Shown: piece after piece, positions 15,445-23,628 of the stretch | How the letters are laid out: the number at the start of each line of letters is the position of its first letter | Position numbering within the stretch: position 1 is the stretch's first letter | Source of the DNA: Streptomyces spinosus | GTDB taxonomy: Bacteria; Actinomycetota; Actinomycetes; Streptomycetales; Streptomycetaceae | NCBI RefSeq assembly: GCF_020400655.1 | Contig: NZ_JAINRC010000009.1 | Span: forward strand, 248,001-312,000 | DNA: 64,000 nucleotides | Direction: 5' to 3' | The notes under the pieces: model-generated | Told to the model about the DNA's origin: nothing | Seen by the model: the letters and a program-made list of their open reading frames with translations, nothing else | The model's database searches: none | Made by a program: the position numbers and the translations under genes

Positions 15445-16095
15445 TCAGGTCCCGTACGTGACGCGCACCTCCGTGAAGCCGAGGGAGTGCAACAGGCCCT
15501 GGAGCATACCGGTGGTATTGCGCTCGGCCCGGGCGGTCAGCCCGCTGGAGCGCGCGGCGTCCCCGATGTGCCGGACGGCGAGCTTCTGCACGGCCTGCTC
15601 GCTGTTGGGGTTGTCGGAGAACAGGTCACCGAGCCGGTCCAGCAGCCCGCGCTGTTTGGACACGGCGTAGGAGTGGTCGGGGTCGAGGGCCGGTTTGCCG
15701 AGCCGCGCGTGCGGCAGCCGGATGGTGGCGGACGTACGGTCGTCGTCGACCGTCACGTCCTTCTCGCCGACCCGGCCCAGGTCGACGTAGGCGTCCACGG
15801 TGCCCGCGCCGACGTACAGGGTGCGGGTGCCGCGGATCGCGTCGGGCAGGAACTTCGCGTCCTTGTCCAGGTCCACGACGACCTGGAAGTTGCCCGACGC
15901 GGCGTCGTAACGGCTCATGTCCTGGATGGACTTGAGCAGAGCCGGGCCGGAGCGGTCATGGGTCTCGGTGCCGAACAGGTCCTTGATGCCGGGCAGTACG
16001 GCCAGCCGGATGCCGGCGAACAGTACGGCGAGCACCAGCACGAGCGCCGCCACTGCCTTGGCCCATCCCGGCAGGCGTCTCACGGAAGTCGTCAT
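15445..16095 (-). CDS. DUF4230 membrane-anchored protein
   Basis: A 216-residue protein from ATG 16095 behind AGGAGGACC. After a short basic tail one membrane helix (AVAALVLVLAVLFAGIRLAV) anchors a ~180-residue extracytoplasmic domain with HDRSGPALLKSIQDMSRYDAASGNFQVVVDLDKDA, the DUF4230 pattern, and an NSEQAVQKLAVRHIGDAARSSGL segment near the end. The fold and role of DUF4230 are not established. It is convergent to and directly abuts the antiporter operon. Confidence 0.88.
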   Translation of the reverse strand: MTTSVRRLPGWAKAVAALVLVLAVLFAGIRLAVLPGIKDLFGTETHDRSGPALLKSIQDMSRYDAASGNFQVVVDLDKDAKFLPDAIRGTRTLYVGAGTVDAYVDLGRVGEKDVTVDDDRTSATIRLPHARLGKPALDPDHSYAVSKQRGLLDRLGDLFSDNPNSEQAVQKLAVRHIGDAARSSGLTARAERNTTGMLQGLLHSLGFTEVRVTYGT

Positions 16096-16213
16096 CGCGA
16101 CGGTCCTCCTTCCTGTTGACCGCATGCCCGCCAACCGCCCGAGCAGACCGGCGCGTCGGCCGAATCCCACGCATGACGTAGGCGGGGCGGTCAGCGCCGC
16201 GCGGCGGCCGCTG

Positions 16214-16594
16214 TCACAGCGAGCCGGACGCGGCCCCGGAGCGGGCCAGGGCCGCGTCCAGGCTCGGGTGCGCGGGCAGCAGCCGGGTCAGACCGGTGAC
16301 CCGGAACACGCGCAGCGTCAGCGGATGCGTGCACACGAGGTGCAGCCGCCCGCCGCGCTCCAGCACCCGGGCGCGCGCCCGGTACAGCAGCCGCAGCCCC
16401 GAGCAGTCGAAGAACTCCACGGGCCGCAGGTCGATCACGACCCGGGCCCCGGGCCGGTCGGTGGCCCGGTCGACGAACGGGCCGATCTCCGTCGCCGAGA
16501 CGATGTCGATCTCACCGCGGAACTCCAGCACCGTGTGTCCGCGATACGCGTACATGCCCAGTTGCCGGGGGAGAGGCACGGGTTCGTGTCGCAC
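16214..16594 (-). CDS. STAS-domain anti-sigma factor antagonist
   Basis: A 126-residue SpoIIAA/RsbV-like protein. The STAS fold shows LEFRGEIDIVSATEIG, RVVIDLRPVEFFDCSGLRLLYRA (Ser in DCSG is the usual phosphorylation site) and a LHLVCTHPLTLRVFRVTGL helix-strand end. Such proteins bind an RsbW-like anti-sigma kinase when dephosphorylated. GTG 16594 is preferred because GGAGG lies 10 bp upstream; a GTG six codons earlier is possible. No anti-sigma gene is adjacent; the PAS-GAF-PP2C phosphatase at 37058-39439 is a distant candidate partner. Confidence 0.9.
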   Translation of the reverse strand: MRHEPVPLPRQLGMYAYRGHTVLEFRGEIDIVSATEIGPFVDRATDRPGARVVIDLRPVEFFDCSGLRLLYRARARVLERGGRLHLVCTHPLTLRVFRVTGLTRLLPAHPSLDAALARSGAASGSL

Positions 16595-16721
16595 CTCGCC
16601 ACCACCTCCCACCCGCGCCCGGACGTCGTTTCCCGATCGTCAAGTTACCCTCGATGGAAGGAATTTGAGCATGTTCGATTGACATATGTCTTCGAGTTTG
16701 CGGCGTGTCGGCGCGCCGCGC

Positions 16722-17672
16722 TCAGTCCACCAGCAGCACCAGCTTCCCCGTCGTCCGCCCGGTCTCGCCCAGCTCGTGCGCCTTCGCCGCGTCGGCCAGC
16801 GGGAACGTCCCGGCGATCGTCGCCTTCAGCCGGCCCGACTCCGCCAGCTCCGCGACCGCCCGCATCCCGGCCCGGTCGGCGTCGACCAGCATCCGCACCG
16901 CCCGCACCCCGAGCCGCTCGGCCTCCTCGTGGAACTCCGCGGACCCCATCGGCACGATCGACACCACGGCCCCGCCCGGCCGCAGCACCCGCAGCGAGCG
17001 CACGGAGGTCTCACCGCCGAGGGTGTCCAGGACGACGTCGACGTCCCGCACCGCCTCCGTGACGTCCGTCGTGTGGTAGTCGACCGGCTCGTCCACACCG
17101 ATCTCGCGCAGGAAGCCGTGCTTGCCCGCGCTCGCCGTCCCGATCACGTAGGCCCCGCGTGCCTTGGCGATCTGCACGGCCACATGGCCCACCCCGCCGG
17201 CCGCCGCGTGGACCAGCACCCGCTGCCCCGGCCCGACGTCCGTGTGCTCGGTCAGCGCCTGCCAGGCGGTCAGGGACACCAGCGGCAGCGCGCCCGCCTG
17301 CACATGGTCGAGGGAGGCCGGCTTGTGCACCAGCGCCCGCGCCGGGACCGTGACGTACTCGGCGTGCGTGCCGTGGCCGAAGGGGTACGGCACCATGCCG
17401 AAGACCTCGTCGCCGGGCCGGAACGCGGCCACGCCGATGCCCGTCTCCGCGACCTCGCCGGAGACGTCCCAGCCGAGGACGAACGGGGGCCGGCCCAGGA
17501 ACCCGCCGGTGGCCCGGTGCTTCCAGTCGGTGGGGTTCACCCCGGCGGCCCGCACCCGGACCAGCACCTCGTTCGGGCGCGGCTTCGGCCGCTCGACCCG
17601 CACTTCCCTCAGCACCCCGGGACCGCCGAGGACGTCCTGGCTGATGGCTCGCATCGTGTTCACATCGCTCAT
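16722..17672 (-). CDS. NADP-dependent quinone oxidoreductase (zinc-less MDR family)
   Basis: A 316-residue medium-chain reductase. GroES-like N terminus with VRAAGVNPTDWKHRATGGF and WDVSGEVAETG, then the nucleotide-binding AAAGGVGHVAVQIAKARGAYVIGTAS; no zinc-ligand cysteines are present, so it belongs to the zeta-crystallin/quinone reductase group. It likely reduces quinones or alpha,beta-unsaturated carbonyls with NADPH. Start at ATG 17672 (MSDVNTMRAIS); the internal ATG 17654 is possible. It is divergent from the GlxA-type regulator with a palindrome between them, suggesting that regulator controls it. Confidence 0.92.
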   Translation of the reverse strand: MSDVNTMRAISQDVLGGPGVLREVRVERPKPRPNEVLVRVRAAGVNPTDWKHRATGGFLGRPPFVLGWDVSGEVAETGIGVAAFRPGDEVFGMVPYPFGHGTHAEYVTVPARALVHKPASLDHVQAGALPLVSLTAWQALTEHTDVGPGQRVLVHAAAGGVGHVAVQIAKARGAYVIGTASAGKHGFLREIGVDEPVDYHTTDVTEAVRDVDVVLDTLGGETSVRSLRVLRPGGAVVSIVPMGSAEFHEEAERLGVRAVRMLVDADRAGMRAVAELAESGRLKATIAGTFPLADAAKAHELGETGRTTGKLVLLVD

Positions 17673-17709
17673 GGTCACCCAGCCTGCCGAAGTCCGCACG
17701 GCCGGGAAA

Positions 17710-17723
17710 TGGCATGAATGCCA
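17710..17723. promoter_or_regulatory. Palindrome between the MDR gene and its divergent regulator
   Basis: TGGCAT, two bases, ATGCCA: a perfect 6-bp inverted repeat in the 71-bp gap, 20 bp upstream of the regulator start and over its expected -35. Likely the operator of the adjacent AraC/GlxA-type regulator. Confidence 0.55.
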
Positions 17724-17743
17724 ACCTTCGATAGGATCGTGCC

Positions 17744-18700
17744 ATGCGTGGCACACCGACTCCCGAACGCGTGGTCGTCCTGGCCCTCGACGGCGTCTAC
17801 CCCTTCGAGCTGGGCATCCCCAGCCGCATCTTCGGCGCCGCCGACGGCCACTACGAGGTGCTCACCTGCTCGGTCGACGGCCGCCCGGTGCGCACCAACG
17901 CCGACTTCACCATCGGTGTCGCCCACGGCCCCGAGGTGCTGGAGACGGCCGGCACGGTGGTCGTCGCCTCCATGGCGCCCTCCCACATCCCCACCGAGCT
18001 GCCGGCGGAGGTCACCGCCGCGCTCGACCGGATCCGCCCGGACGCCCGGATCGTCTCCATCTGCACGGCCGCCTTCGTGCTCGCCGAGGCCGGACTGCTC
18101 GACGGCCGCCGGGCGACCACCCACTGGCAGGTGACCGACCCGTTCCGCCGCCGCTACCCCCAGGTGGACCTCGACCCGGACGTCCTCTTCGTCGACGACG
18201 GCCGCATCCTCACCTCCGCCGGCGCGGCCTCCGGCGTCGACGTCTGCCTGCACATCGTCCGCACCGACCACGGCAGCGAACTGGCGAACGCCGTCGCCCG
18301 CCGCTGTGTCGTGCCCCCGTTCCGGGACGGCGGTCAGGCCCAGTACATCGAGCAGCCGGTCCCCGAGAGCAGTGCCGCCGGCACGGCCGCGACCCGCGCC
18401 TGGGCGCTGGAACGGCTGGACCAGCCGCTCACCCTGGCCGACCTCGCCGGGCACGCCCGGATGAGCCTGCGCACCTTCGCCCGCCGCTTCGGCGACGAGG
18501 TCGGCCTCAGCCCCGGCCGCTGGCTGATCCAGCAGCGGGTGGCCCGCGCCCGGCACCTGCTGGAGGCCAGCGACCTGCCGGTCGACCGGATCGCCGCCGA
18601 GGTGGGCTTCGCCACCGGCGCCTCGCTGCGCCAGCACCTGCACGCGGCGATCGGGGTGTCCCCGCAGGCCTACCGGCGGACCTTCCAGCGGGCCCGCTGA
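17744..18700 (+). CDS. GlxA-family transcriptional regulator (DJ-1/PfpI domain + AraC HTH)
   Basis: A 318-residue regulator. Residues ~5-185 are a DJ-1/PfpI-type amidotransferase-like sensor fold with VVVLALDGVYPFELGIPSRIF and VSICTAAFVLAEAGLLDGRRATTHW (nucleophile-elbow Cys in ICTAAF). Residues ~215-315 hold two AraC helix-turn-helices (LADLAGHARMSLRTFARRF and IAAEVGFATGASLRQHLHAAIG, then SPQAYRRTF). A TAGGAT -10-like hexamer at 17732-17737 puts transcription start at or very near the ATG, so the mRNA may be leaderless. Divergent from the MDR oxidoreductase, its probable target. Confidence 0.93.
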   Translation: MRGTPTPERVVVLALDGVYPFELGIPSRIFGAADGHYEVLTCSVDGRPVRTNADFTIGVAHGPEVLETAGTVVVASMAPSHIPTELPAEVTAALDRIRPDARIVSICTAAFVLAEAGLLDGRRATTHWQVTDPFRRRYPQVDLDPDVLFVDDGRILTSAGAASGVDVCLHIVRTDHGSELANAVARRCVVPPFRDGGQAQYIEQPVPESSAAGTAATRAWALERLDQPLTLADLAGHARMSLRTFARRFGDEVGLSPGRWLIQQRVARARHLLEASDLPVDRIAAEVGFATGASLRQHLHAAIGVSPQAYRRTFQRAR

Positions 18701-18754
18701 ACGTTCCGCCCGGCTCCGGCGTCGAAGGACCGCACAGAGCACGGGAGGACAGGG

Positions 18755-19615
18755 GTGGCGATGCGTACAGGGCTGGTGGCGACGGCGGTACTGACGGCCG
18801 TGACGGCGGGGGTGGTGGCGGGGTGTGACGACGGGCCCCGGCCCGGCCTGGTGGTGCGGGGCACCCCGCCTGCGACCCCCTACAGCGGTCCGCTCTCCGT
18901 CCCCACCAGGGAACTCGACGAGAGCACACCCCGGGCGCTGCGCCTGGCCTCCGGGGCGGCCGGCCGGGCGCTGGAGTGCGACGGGCAGATCTTCGACGGC
19001 GCCGGACCCGACGGCTGGAGCGGGTCCGACGGCGGGGACACCCCGGAAGAGGGGCTGGCCCTGTACTTCCGCATGGTCCAGCCCGAAGTACCCGACCACG
19101 GATACCGCGTGGAACGCCAGGCGGCGGACCGGGTCCTGTACTCCTACGACGTGGACGGCCGCACCAAGGTGGCGGTCGTGGTGGCCGAGGACCAGCCGGG
19201 CCGGCCCGGCTGGGGCCCGGAGACGTACGCCTCCTGCGACCCGGCCGAACTCCCCGAGAGCTTCACGGCCACCACGGACTGGCAGATCTGGAGCGACCGC
19301 GCGGGCCGGAGGGTGCCGGTGTCCCGGCTGCACGGCTCGTCGGGCCCGGAGCACTGCGGCTGGCAGTCCGCCGACTTCCTCGCCCTGGACGGCCGGACCT
19401 ACGCACGCGACCCCGAGGGCGTGCTGGGCCGGGACGGACTGCTCCGGGCGCCCTACCGCGCGCGGGTCCGCATGCCCGCCGACGCCCGGGACACCGGGTA
19501 CCACCTCCGTGACCGGCGGCTGTGGCTGACGGCGGACAAGGACACGGCGTACGTCCGCACGGACCACGGGGTCGAGGCGTGGCCGCGGGTGAAGCAGGGC
19601 GTGGGGTGCGACTGA
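18755..19615 (+). CDS. Secreted lipoprotein of unknown function
   Basis: A 286-residue protein with a lipoprotein signal (MAMRTGLVATAVLTAVTAG, lipobox VVAGC with Cys24). The mature part has four further Cys (in ALECDG, YASCDPAE, PEHCGW, GVGCD), suggesting two disulfides, and DGQIFDGAGPDGWSG, RTYARDPEGVLGRDG segments. No catalytic motif is recognised. GTG 18755 follows GGGAGGACAGGG; the ATG two codons later is an alternative. It stands 54 bp after the GlxA-type gene and could be read with it. Confidence 0.75.
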   Translation: MAMRTGLVATAVLTAVTAGVVAGCDDGPRPGLVVRGTPPATPYSGPLSVPTRELDESTPRALRLASGAAGRALECDGQIFDGAGPDGWSGSDGGDTPEEGLALYFRMVQPEVPDHGYRVERQAADRVLYSYDVDGRTKVAVVVAEDQPGRPGWGPETYASCDPAELPESFTATTDWQIWSDRAGRRVPVSRLHGSSGPEHCGWQSADFLALDGRTYARDPEGVLGRDGLLRAPYRARVRMPADARDTGYHLRDRRLWLTADKDTAYVRTDHGVEAWPRVKQGVGCD

Positions 19616-19741
19616 CCGGGCGTAACGTCCGGCTCGCCGGCCCGCTCCGGCCCGCCCGGACACGCCTCGGGCGACTCCGTGCCGGGACCGGGGCCCACGG
19701 CCACACTGATCGGGACGATCACCCAGAGGAGGCCGTACGCC

Positions 19742-20206
19742 ATGACCCCGCCCCCCGCCCGCACCGCCGGACAGCGCAAGAAGGACACCCTGCACCGGCT
19801 GGACCACGACGTCGACGCGTGGGTCGCCACCGCCGGCCCCGACGGCGGAGCGCCGTACCTCGTGCCGCTGTCGTTCGTGTGGGACGGCAGCTGTCTGCTG
19901 ATCGCCACCCCGGCGGACAGCCCCACCGGCCGCAACCTCGTTGCCACCGGCCGCGCCCGCCTCGGCATCGGCCCCACCCGGGACGTCGTCCTGGTCGACG
20001 GCGACGTCCGCGCGGTGACACCCGAGGACCTCCCCGAGGAGGACGCCGAGGTCTTCGCCGGGAAGACCGGGTTCGACCCGCGCCGGCTGGCCGCCCGCTA
20101 CCTGTACTTCAGGGTCTTTCCGGAGCGGATCCAGGCCTGGCGCGAGGAGAACGAGCTGCGCGGGCGGGAGTTGATGCGCGACGGACAGTGGCTGCCCGCC
20201 GACTGA
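19742..20206 (+). CDS. Pyridoxamine 5'-phosphate oxidase-family (split-barrel flavin) protein
   Basis: A 154-residue protein. The split-barrel fold is indicated by LDHDVDAWVATAGPDGGAPYLVPLSFVWDGSCLLIATPADSPTGRNLVATGRARLGIG, then DVVLVDGDVRAV and YLYFRVFPERIQAWRE. Such proteins bind FMN or F420 and reduce diverse small molecules, but many have no known substrate. ATG 19742 is preceded by AGAGGAGGCC; a longer reading upstream lacks support. Followed 52 bp later by the VOC gene in the same direction. Confidence 0.85.
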   Translation: MTPPPARTAGQRKKDTLHRLDHDVDAWVATAGPDGGAPYLVPLSFVWDGSCLLIATPADSPTGRNLVATGRARLGIGPTRDVVLVDGDVRAVTPEDLPEEDAEVFAGKTGFDPRRLAARYLYFRVFPERIQAWREENELRGRELMRDGQWLPAD

Positions 20207-20258
20207 ATCCGGGGGCCGGGGATATCCGCTGGGAAGAGGACACTTCCCGGGAGGACCC

Positions 20259-20651
20259 ATGACACTGGTGAAAGCGGGCGTCGTCGTGCTGGACTGCGCC
20301 GAGCCCGAGAAACTCGCCGAGTTCTACCGTGAGTTGCTGGAGGGGGAGCGGGTCAGCGCGTCCGCCAACCTCGTGGAGATCAGGGGCGCCGACGGCGTGC
20401 GGCTGGCCTTCCGGCGCGACGTCAACGCGACCCCGCCCAGCTGGCCGCGCCCGGAGAACTCCCTCCAGGCCCATCTCGACTTCCTCGTCGAGGACTTGGA
20501 CGAGGCCGAGCGCCGCGTGGTGGGACTCGGCGGCCGGCCGATCGAGACGAGGGACGCGGCGGGCCCGTACGAGGAACGGGGCTACTCCGACCCGGCCGGC
20601 CACTCCTTCACCCTGCGCCTGCTGCCGCCGACGGCACCGAAGCAGGGCTGA
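20259..20651 (+). CDS. VOC-family (glyoxalase-like) protein
   Basis: A 130-residue protein with the paired beta-alpha-beta-beta-beta pattern of vicinal-oxygen-chelate proteins: KAGVVVLDCAEPEKLAEFYRELL, LQAHLDFLVEDLDEAERRVVGLGG and the YSDPAGHSFTLRLL end. The HLDF and GHSF regions usually carry metal ligands. Members include glyoxalases, dioxygenases and antibiotic-binding proteins; nothing here tells which. Good ribosome site (GGGAGGACCC) before the ATG. Confidence 0.88.
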   Translation: MTLVKAGVVVLDCAEPEKLAEFYRELLEGERVSASANLVEIRGADGVRLAFRRDVNATPPSWPRPENSLQAHLDFLVEDLDEAERRVVGLGGRPIETRDAAGPYEERGYSDPAGHSFTLRLLPPTAPKQG

Positions 20652-20759
20652 CCCGAGGCGAGGCGGGGCGGACCGGCCGCTGTGGTGCCGGGGCGGGGCG
20701 CACACCGGCGCCGCGGCGGTGGTCCGCCGCGACGCCGGGTCAGGGGGCAACCGGTCCGG

Positions 20760-21062
20760 TCAGTCCCGGCCACCCTTGTCGGCCGCCGGCCACACGCCTG
20801 TCGTCCGGGCGATGGCCTTCGCGCCGGTGCGGTCCACGGCGCTGCGCACCACCGCGAAGATGGCGCCCTGGACCGCGGCGGCCAGCAGGATCTCGCCCCA
20901 GCCGCGGTCCGGGTCCAGCGCGTCGGGGGCGTCCTCCTCGTGCCGGATCGCCATCCACGCCTTGCGGAAGGCCATGCCGGCCAGCGCGCCGCCCGCCCAG
21001 CTGAGCACGAATCCCACCGGCTGATAGACGAGAGGGAGCTTCTTCTTCTTGTTCTTGGCCAT
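20760..21062 (-). CDS. DUF4235 membrane-associated protein
   Basis: A 100-residue protein starting MAKNKKKKLPLVYQPVGFVLSWAGGALAGMAFRKAW. The basic tail, one hydrophobic segment, the central DRGWGEILLAAAVQGAIFAVVRSAVDR helix and a polar end match DUF4235, a small actinobacterial membrane family of unknown function. It lies 28 bp from the GST gene, which is read in the same direction upstream of it; the two probably form an operon. Confidence 0.88.
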   Translation of the reverse strand: MAKNKKKKLPLVYQPVGFVLSWAGGALAGMAFRKAWMAIRHEEDAPDALDPDRGWGEILLAAAVQGAIFAVVRSAVDRTGAKAIARTTGVWPAADKGGRD

Positions 21063-21090
21063 GTGTGACTACTTCCTCGTCATTCGGCCC

Positions 21091-22107
21091 TCATGCGGGC
21101 CGTCCTAGCGGGGCCACCCGTTCGCCCGGGGGCACCGGACCCGGCGGCGTACCGTCACCGAACGGCCGGCCGCCCAGCTCGGCGCGGCCGTGCGGGCTCA
21201 GCCAGCCGCCGAGGTCCGGGCCGAGCGGCACGATGCCCGTCGGGTTGATACCGGTGTGCACCTGGTAGTAGTGCCGCTTGATGTGGTCGAAGTCCACGGT
21301 GTCACCGAACCCCGGCGTCTGGAACAGGTCCCTGGCGTACGCCCACAGCACCGGGTGCTCCAACAGTTTCCACCGGTTGCACTTGAAGTGGCCGTGGTAG
21401 ACCGCGTCGAACCGGACCAGCGTGGTGAACAGCCGGATGTCCGCTTCCGTGAGGGTGTCACCGACCAGATACCGCTGCCCGGACAGCCGCTCGCCGAGCA
21501 GTTCCAGCCGCCGGAACACCGCCGTGCACGCCTCCTCGTACTCCTTCTGGTGAGTGGCGAACCCGGCCCGGTACACCCCGTTGTTCACGTCCTCGTAGAC
21601 CTCGGCCATCACCTCGTCGATCTCGTCGCGCCGGCCCGCCGGGTACAGGTCCGGCGCGCCGGCGCGGTGCAGGGCCGTCCACTCGGTGGCCAGGTCCAGG
21701 GTGATCCGCTGGTAGTCGTTGGTGACCAGCCGCCCGCTGGGGACGTCCACGAGGGCGGGCACGCTCACCCCGCCGGGGTAGCCGGTCTCGCGCTTGTCGT
21801 AGGCCTCGCTGAGGAACCGGATGCCCAGCACCGGGTCACGGCCGTCCGGGTCCAGGGTGAACCGCCAGCTGCGGTCGTCCTGCACCGGATCGGTGACCGC
21901 CATCGAGAGCGCGTCCTCCAGACCCAGCAGCCGGCGCGAGATCACCGCGCGGCTCGCCCAGGGGCAGGCGCGGGAGACCACCAGCCGGTAGCGGCCCGCC
22001 TCGACCGGCCAGCCGTCCCGGCCGTCGGCGGTGATCCGGTCCTGGAAGTGGCTCCTGGACCGGCTGAAGGTCCGGTGTCCATAGGCGCGGTTGCCGTCGC
22101 CGCTCAT
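21091..22107 (-). CDS. Glutathione S-transferase-like glutathionyl-hydroquinone reductase family protein
   Basis: A 338-residue Xi-class protein (ECM4/YqjG-like). Catalytic Cys48 lies in SRACPWAS; the preceding FQDRITADGR and the later GVSVPALVDVPSGRLVTNDYQRI, HQKEYEEACTAVFRRLELLGERL, YLVGDTLTEADIRLFTTLVRFDAVYHGHFKCN and HYYQVHTGINPTGIVPLGP match the family throughout. These enzymes reduce S-conjugated hydroquinones; actinomycetes use mycothiol rather than glutathione, so a mycothiol conjugate is plausible. ATG 22107 has GAGGAGGAG upstream; longer readings are antisense to the CDF gene. Confidence 0.92.
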   Translation of the reverse strand: MSGDGNRAYGHRTFSRSRSHFQDRITADGRDGWPVEAGRYRLVVSRACPWASRAVISRRLLGLEDALSMAVTDPVQDDRSWRFTLDPDGRDPVLGIRFLSEAYDKRETGYPGGVSVPALVDVPSGRLVTNDYQRITLDLATEWTALHRAGAPDLYPAGRRDEIDEVMAEVYEDVNNGVYRAGFATHQKEYEEACTAVFRRLELLGERLSGQRYLVGDTLTEADIRLFTTLVRFDAVYHGHFKCNRWKLLEHPVLWAYARDLFQTPGFGDTVDFDHIKRHYYQVHTGINPTGIVPLGPDLGGWLSPHGRAELGGRPFGDGTPPGPVPPGERVAPLGRPA

Positions 22108-22205
22108 GTCTCCTCCTCGCCGAACGGGTGGTCCTGGCCACCGCGTTCCCCGTTTCGCCCGGCCGGCACGGTGTGAGCGGCCCGGTCGCGGGCAACCGGC
22201 GAGAG

Positions 22206-23549
22206 ATGAGCGGGACATCCTCGGAACACGAGCCGGCCGCACGAACGGCCGAGAGCAACGGAACACGCCCGTCCGGCACCCCGGACGGCACCCCGGCACG
22301 GGCGCGGGCTTCGGACGGCGTACCGGCGCGAGCGCATGCCCCGGACGGCGCGCCGCGACGGGAACCCGCCACGGACGGCACCCCGGCACGGGCTGAGGCG
22401 CCGGAAGACGGCACCCCGGCGCGGGCAGAGGCCGCGAACGGCGCGTCGGCACCGGCGCACGCCACGGAACGTGCCACCGACCGGGCGGCGTCGCCGGCCC
22501 AGCCGTCGCAGCCGGAGGCGGAGGCGGCACACGCCGAGGACGGCGAACCGGACGCCGCACGCGCCCGCGCCGACGGCGACTTTGGCGGTCGGGACGATGC
22601 CAAGAGCGACCGGCACACCAAGATCACCGTCCTCGTGGCGCTCGCTGCCAATCTGGTGATCGCCGTCGCCAAGGCGGTGGGCGGCGTCCTCGCCGGCTCG
22701 CCCGCGCTGCTGTCGGAGGCCGCGCACTCGGTCGCCGACAGCCTCAACGAGGTCTTCCTGCTGGCCGCCCTGCGCCGCAGCCGCCGCCCCGCCGACGCCC
22801 GGCACCCCTTCGGCTACGGCAAGGAGCGCTTCTTCTGGTCGCTGCTCGCCGCCGTCGGCATCTTCGTCATGGGCGGCTGCTTCTCCGTCTTCCAGGGCGT
22901 CGAGGCGCTGCGCAACGGCGCCGAGGAGAAGTTCAGCGGCTATGTGGCGGGTCTGATCGTGCTGGGCGTCGCCCTGCTCGCCGAGGGCGTCTCGCTGCTG
23001 CGGGCCCTGCAGCAGGTGCGCAGACAGGGCGGCGGCCTGAGCGCGCTGCGCGACCCCGCGCTGCGCACGGTGGTGGCCGAGGACGGCACCGCGGTGCTCG
23101 GCGTGACCCTCGCCTTGATCGGCATGGCCCTGCACATGGTGACCGGGCAGGTCGTCTGGGAGGCGTCCGCCTCGCTGGCGATCGGCCTGCTCCTCGTCTA
23201 CGTCGCCTACCGGCTCGGCCGCGACGCCCGGGCCCAGCTGATCGGGGAGGCCGCCGACCCGGAGCTGAGCGGCAGGATCCGCGCGCAGCTGCGGGCGCAG
23301 CCGGAGATCGACAGTGTGGAGGCGCTGTTCACGATGAAGATGGGCCTCGACTCCATGCTGGTCGCCGCCCGCGTCGACCTGGCGCCGGGCCTGGACAGCG
23401 AACGCGTCGAGGAGGTCGCCGTACGCATCAAGCGGTCCATCGCCCGGACGTTCCCCGAGGCCGACCAGATCTTCCTCGACGTGACCGACCGGCCGGCGGG
23501 CGAGGCACGACAGAGCCCCGCCGCGACGGGGGAACGCGGCGGGGCCTGA
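22206..23549 (+). CDS. Cation diffusion facilitator (CDF) metal transporter with long repetitive N terminus
   Basis: About 447 residues from ATG 22206. Residues ~1-130 are disordered and made of degenerate DGTPARA-x repeats. From ~138 a CDF transporter follows: ITVLVALAANLVIAVAKAVGGVLAGSPALLSEAAHSVADSLNEVFLL (with the HxxxD-type metal site AHSVADS), HPFGYGKERFFWSLLAAVGIFVMGG, further helices with VAEDGTAVLGVTLA (second DxxxD/ED pair) and a C-terminal ferredoxin-like cytoplasmic domain ending QIFLDVTDR. It should export Zn2+ or related divalent metals in exchange for protons. Ends convergently with the nitroreductase-fold gene across a hairpin. Confidence 0.9.
   Translation: MSGTSSEHEPAARTAESNGTRPSGTPDGTPARARASDGVPARAHAPDGAPRREPATDGTPARAEAPEDGTPARAEAANGASAPAHATERATDRAASPAQPSQPEAEAAHAEDGEPDAARARADGDFGGRDDAKSDRHTKITVLVALAANLVIAVAKAVGGVLAGSPALLSEAAHSVADSLNEVFLLAALRRSRRPADARHPFGYGKERFFWSLLAAVGIFVMGGCFSVFQGVEALRNGAEEKFSGYVAGLIVLGVALLAEGVSLLRALQQVRRQGGGLSALRDPALRTVVAEDGTAVLGVTLALIGMALHMVTGQVVWEASASLAIGLLLVYVAYRLGRDARAQLIGEAADPELSGRIRAQLRAQPEIDSVEALFTMKMGLDSMLVAARVDLAPGLDSERVEEVAVRIKRSIARTFPEADQIFLDVTDRPAGEARQSPAATGERGGA
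22270..22460 (+). repeat. Degenerate direct repeats encoding the CDF N-terminal tail
   Basis: The block GGACGGCACCCCGGCACGGGC recurs with variations (clearest near 22282, 22373 and 22411). It encodes DGTPARA/DGVPARA/DGAPRRE units of about 9-11 residues. It looks like recent slippage/duplication inside the coding frame. Confidence 0.6.
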
Positions 23550-23584
23550 CGCACGAGTGCCCGTCCGGAGGCCGGTTCACACCT

Positions 23585-23613
23585 CCCCGGAACAGATTTT
23601 TCTGGAACCGGGG
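23585..23613. terminator. Bidirectional terminator between convergent genes
   Basis: CCCCGG pairs with CCGGGG and CAG with CTG around an ATTTTT loop, with small internal bulges. It lies between the CDF stop and the convergent gene's stop. The AT-rich loop stands out in this sequence. Confidence 0.6.
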
Positions 23614-23628
23614 GGTGCCCGGCCTGAA

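Noticed and set aside
17675..20260. Leftward open frame of 861 codons
   Set aside because: Runs antisense to the GlxA, lipoprotein and flavin-protein genes, which all have recognisable domains.
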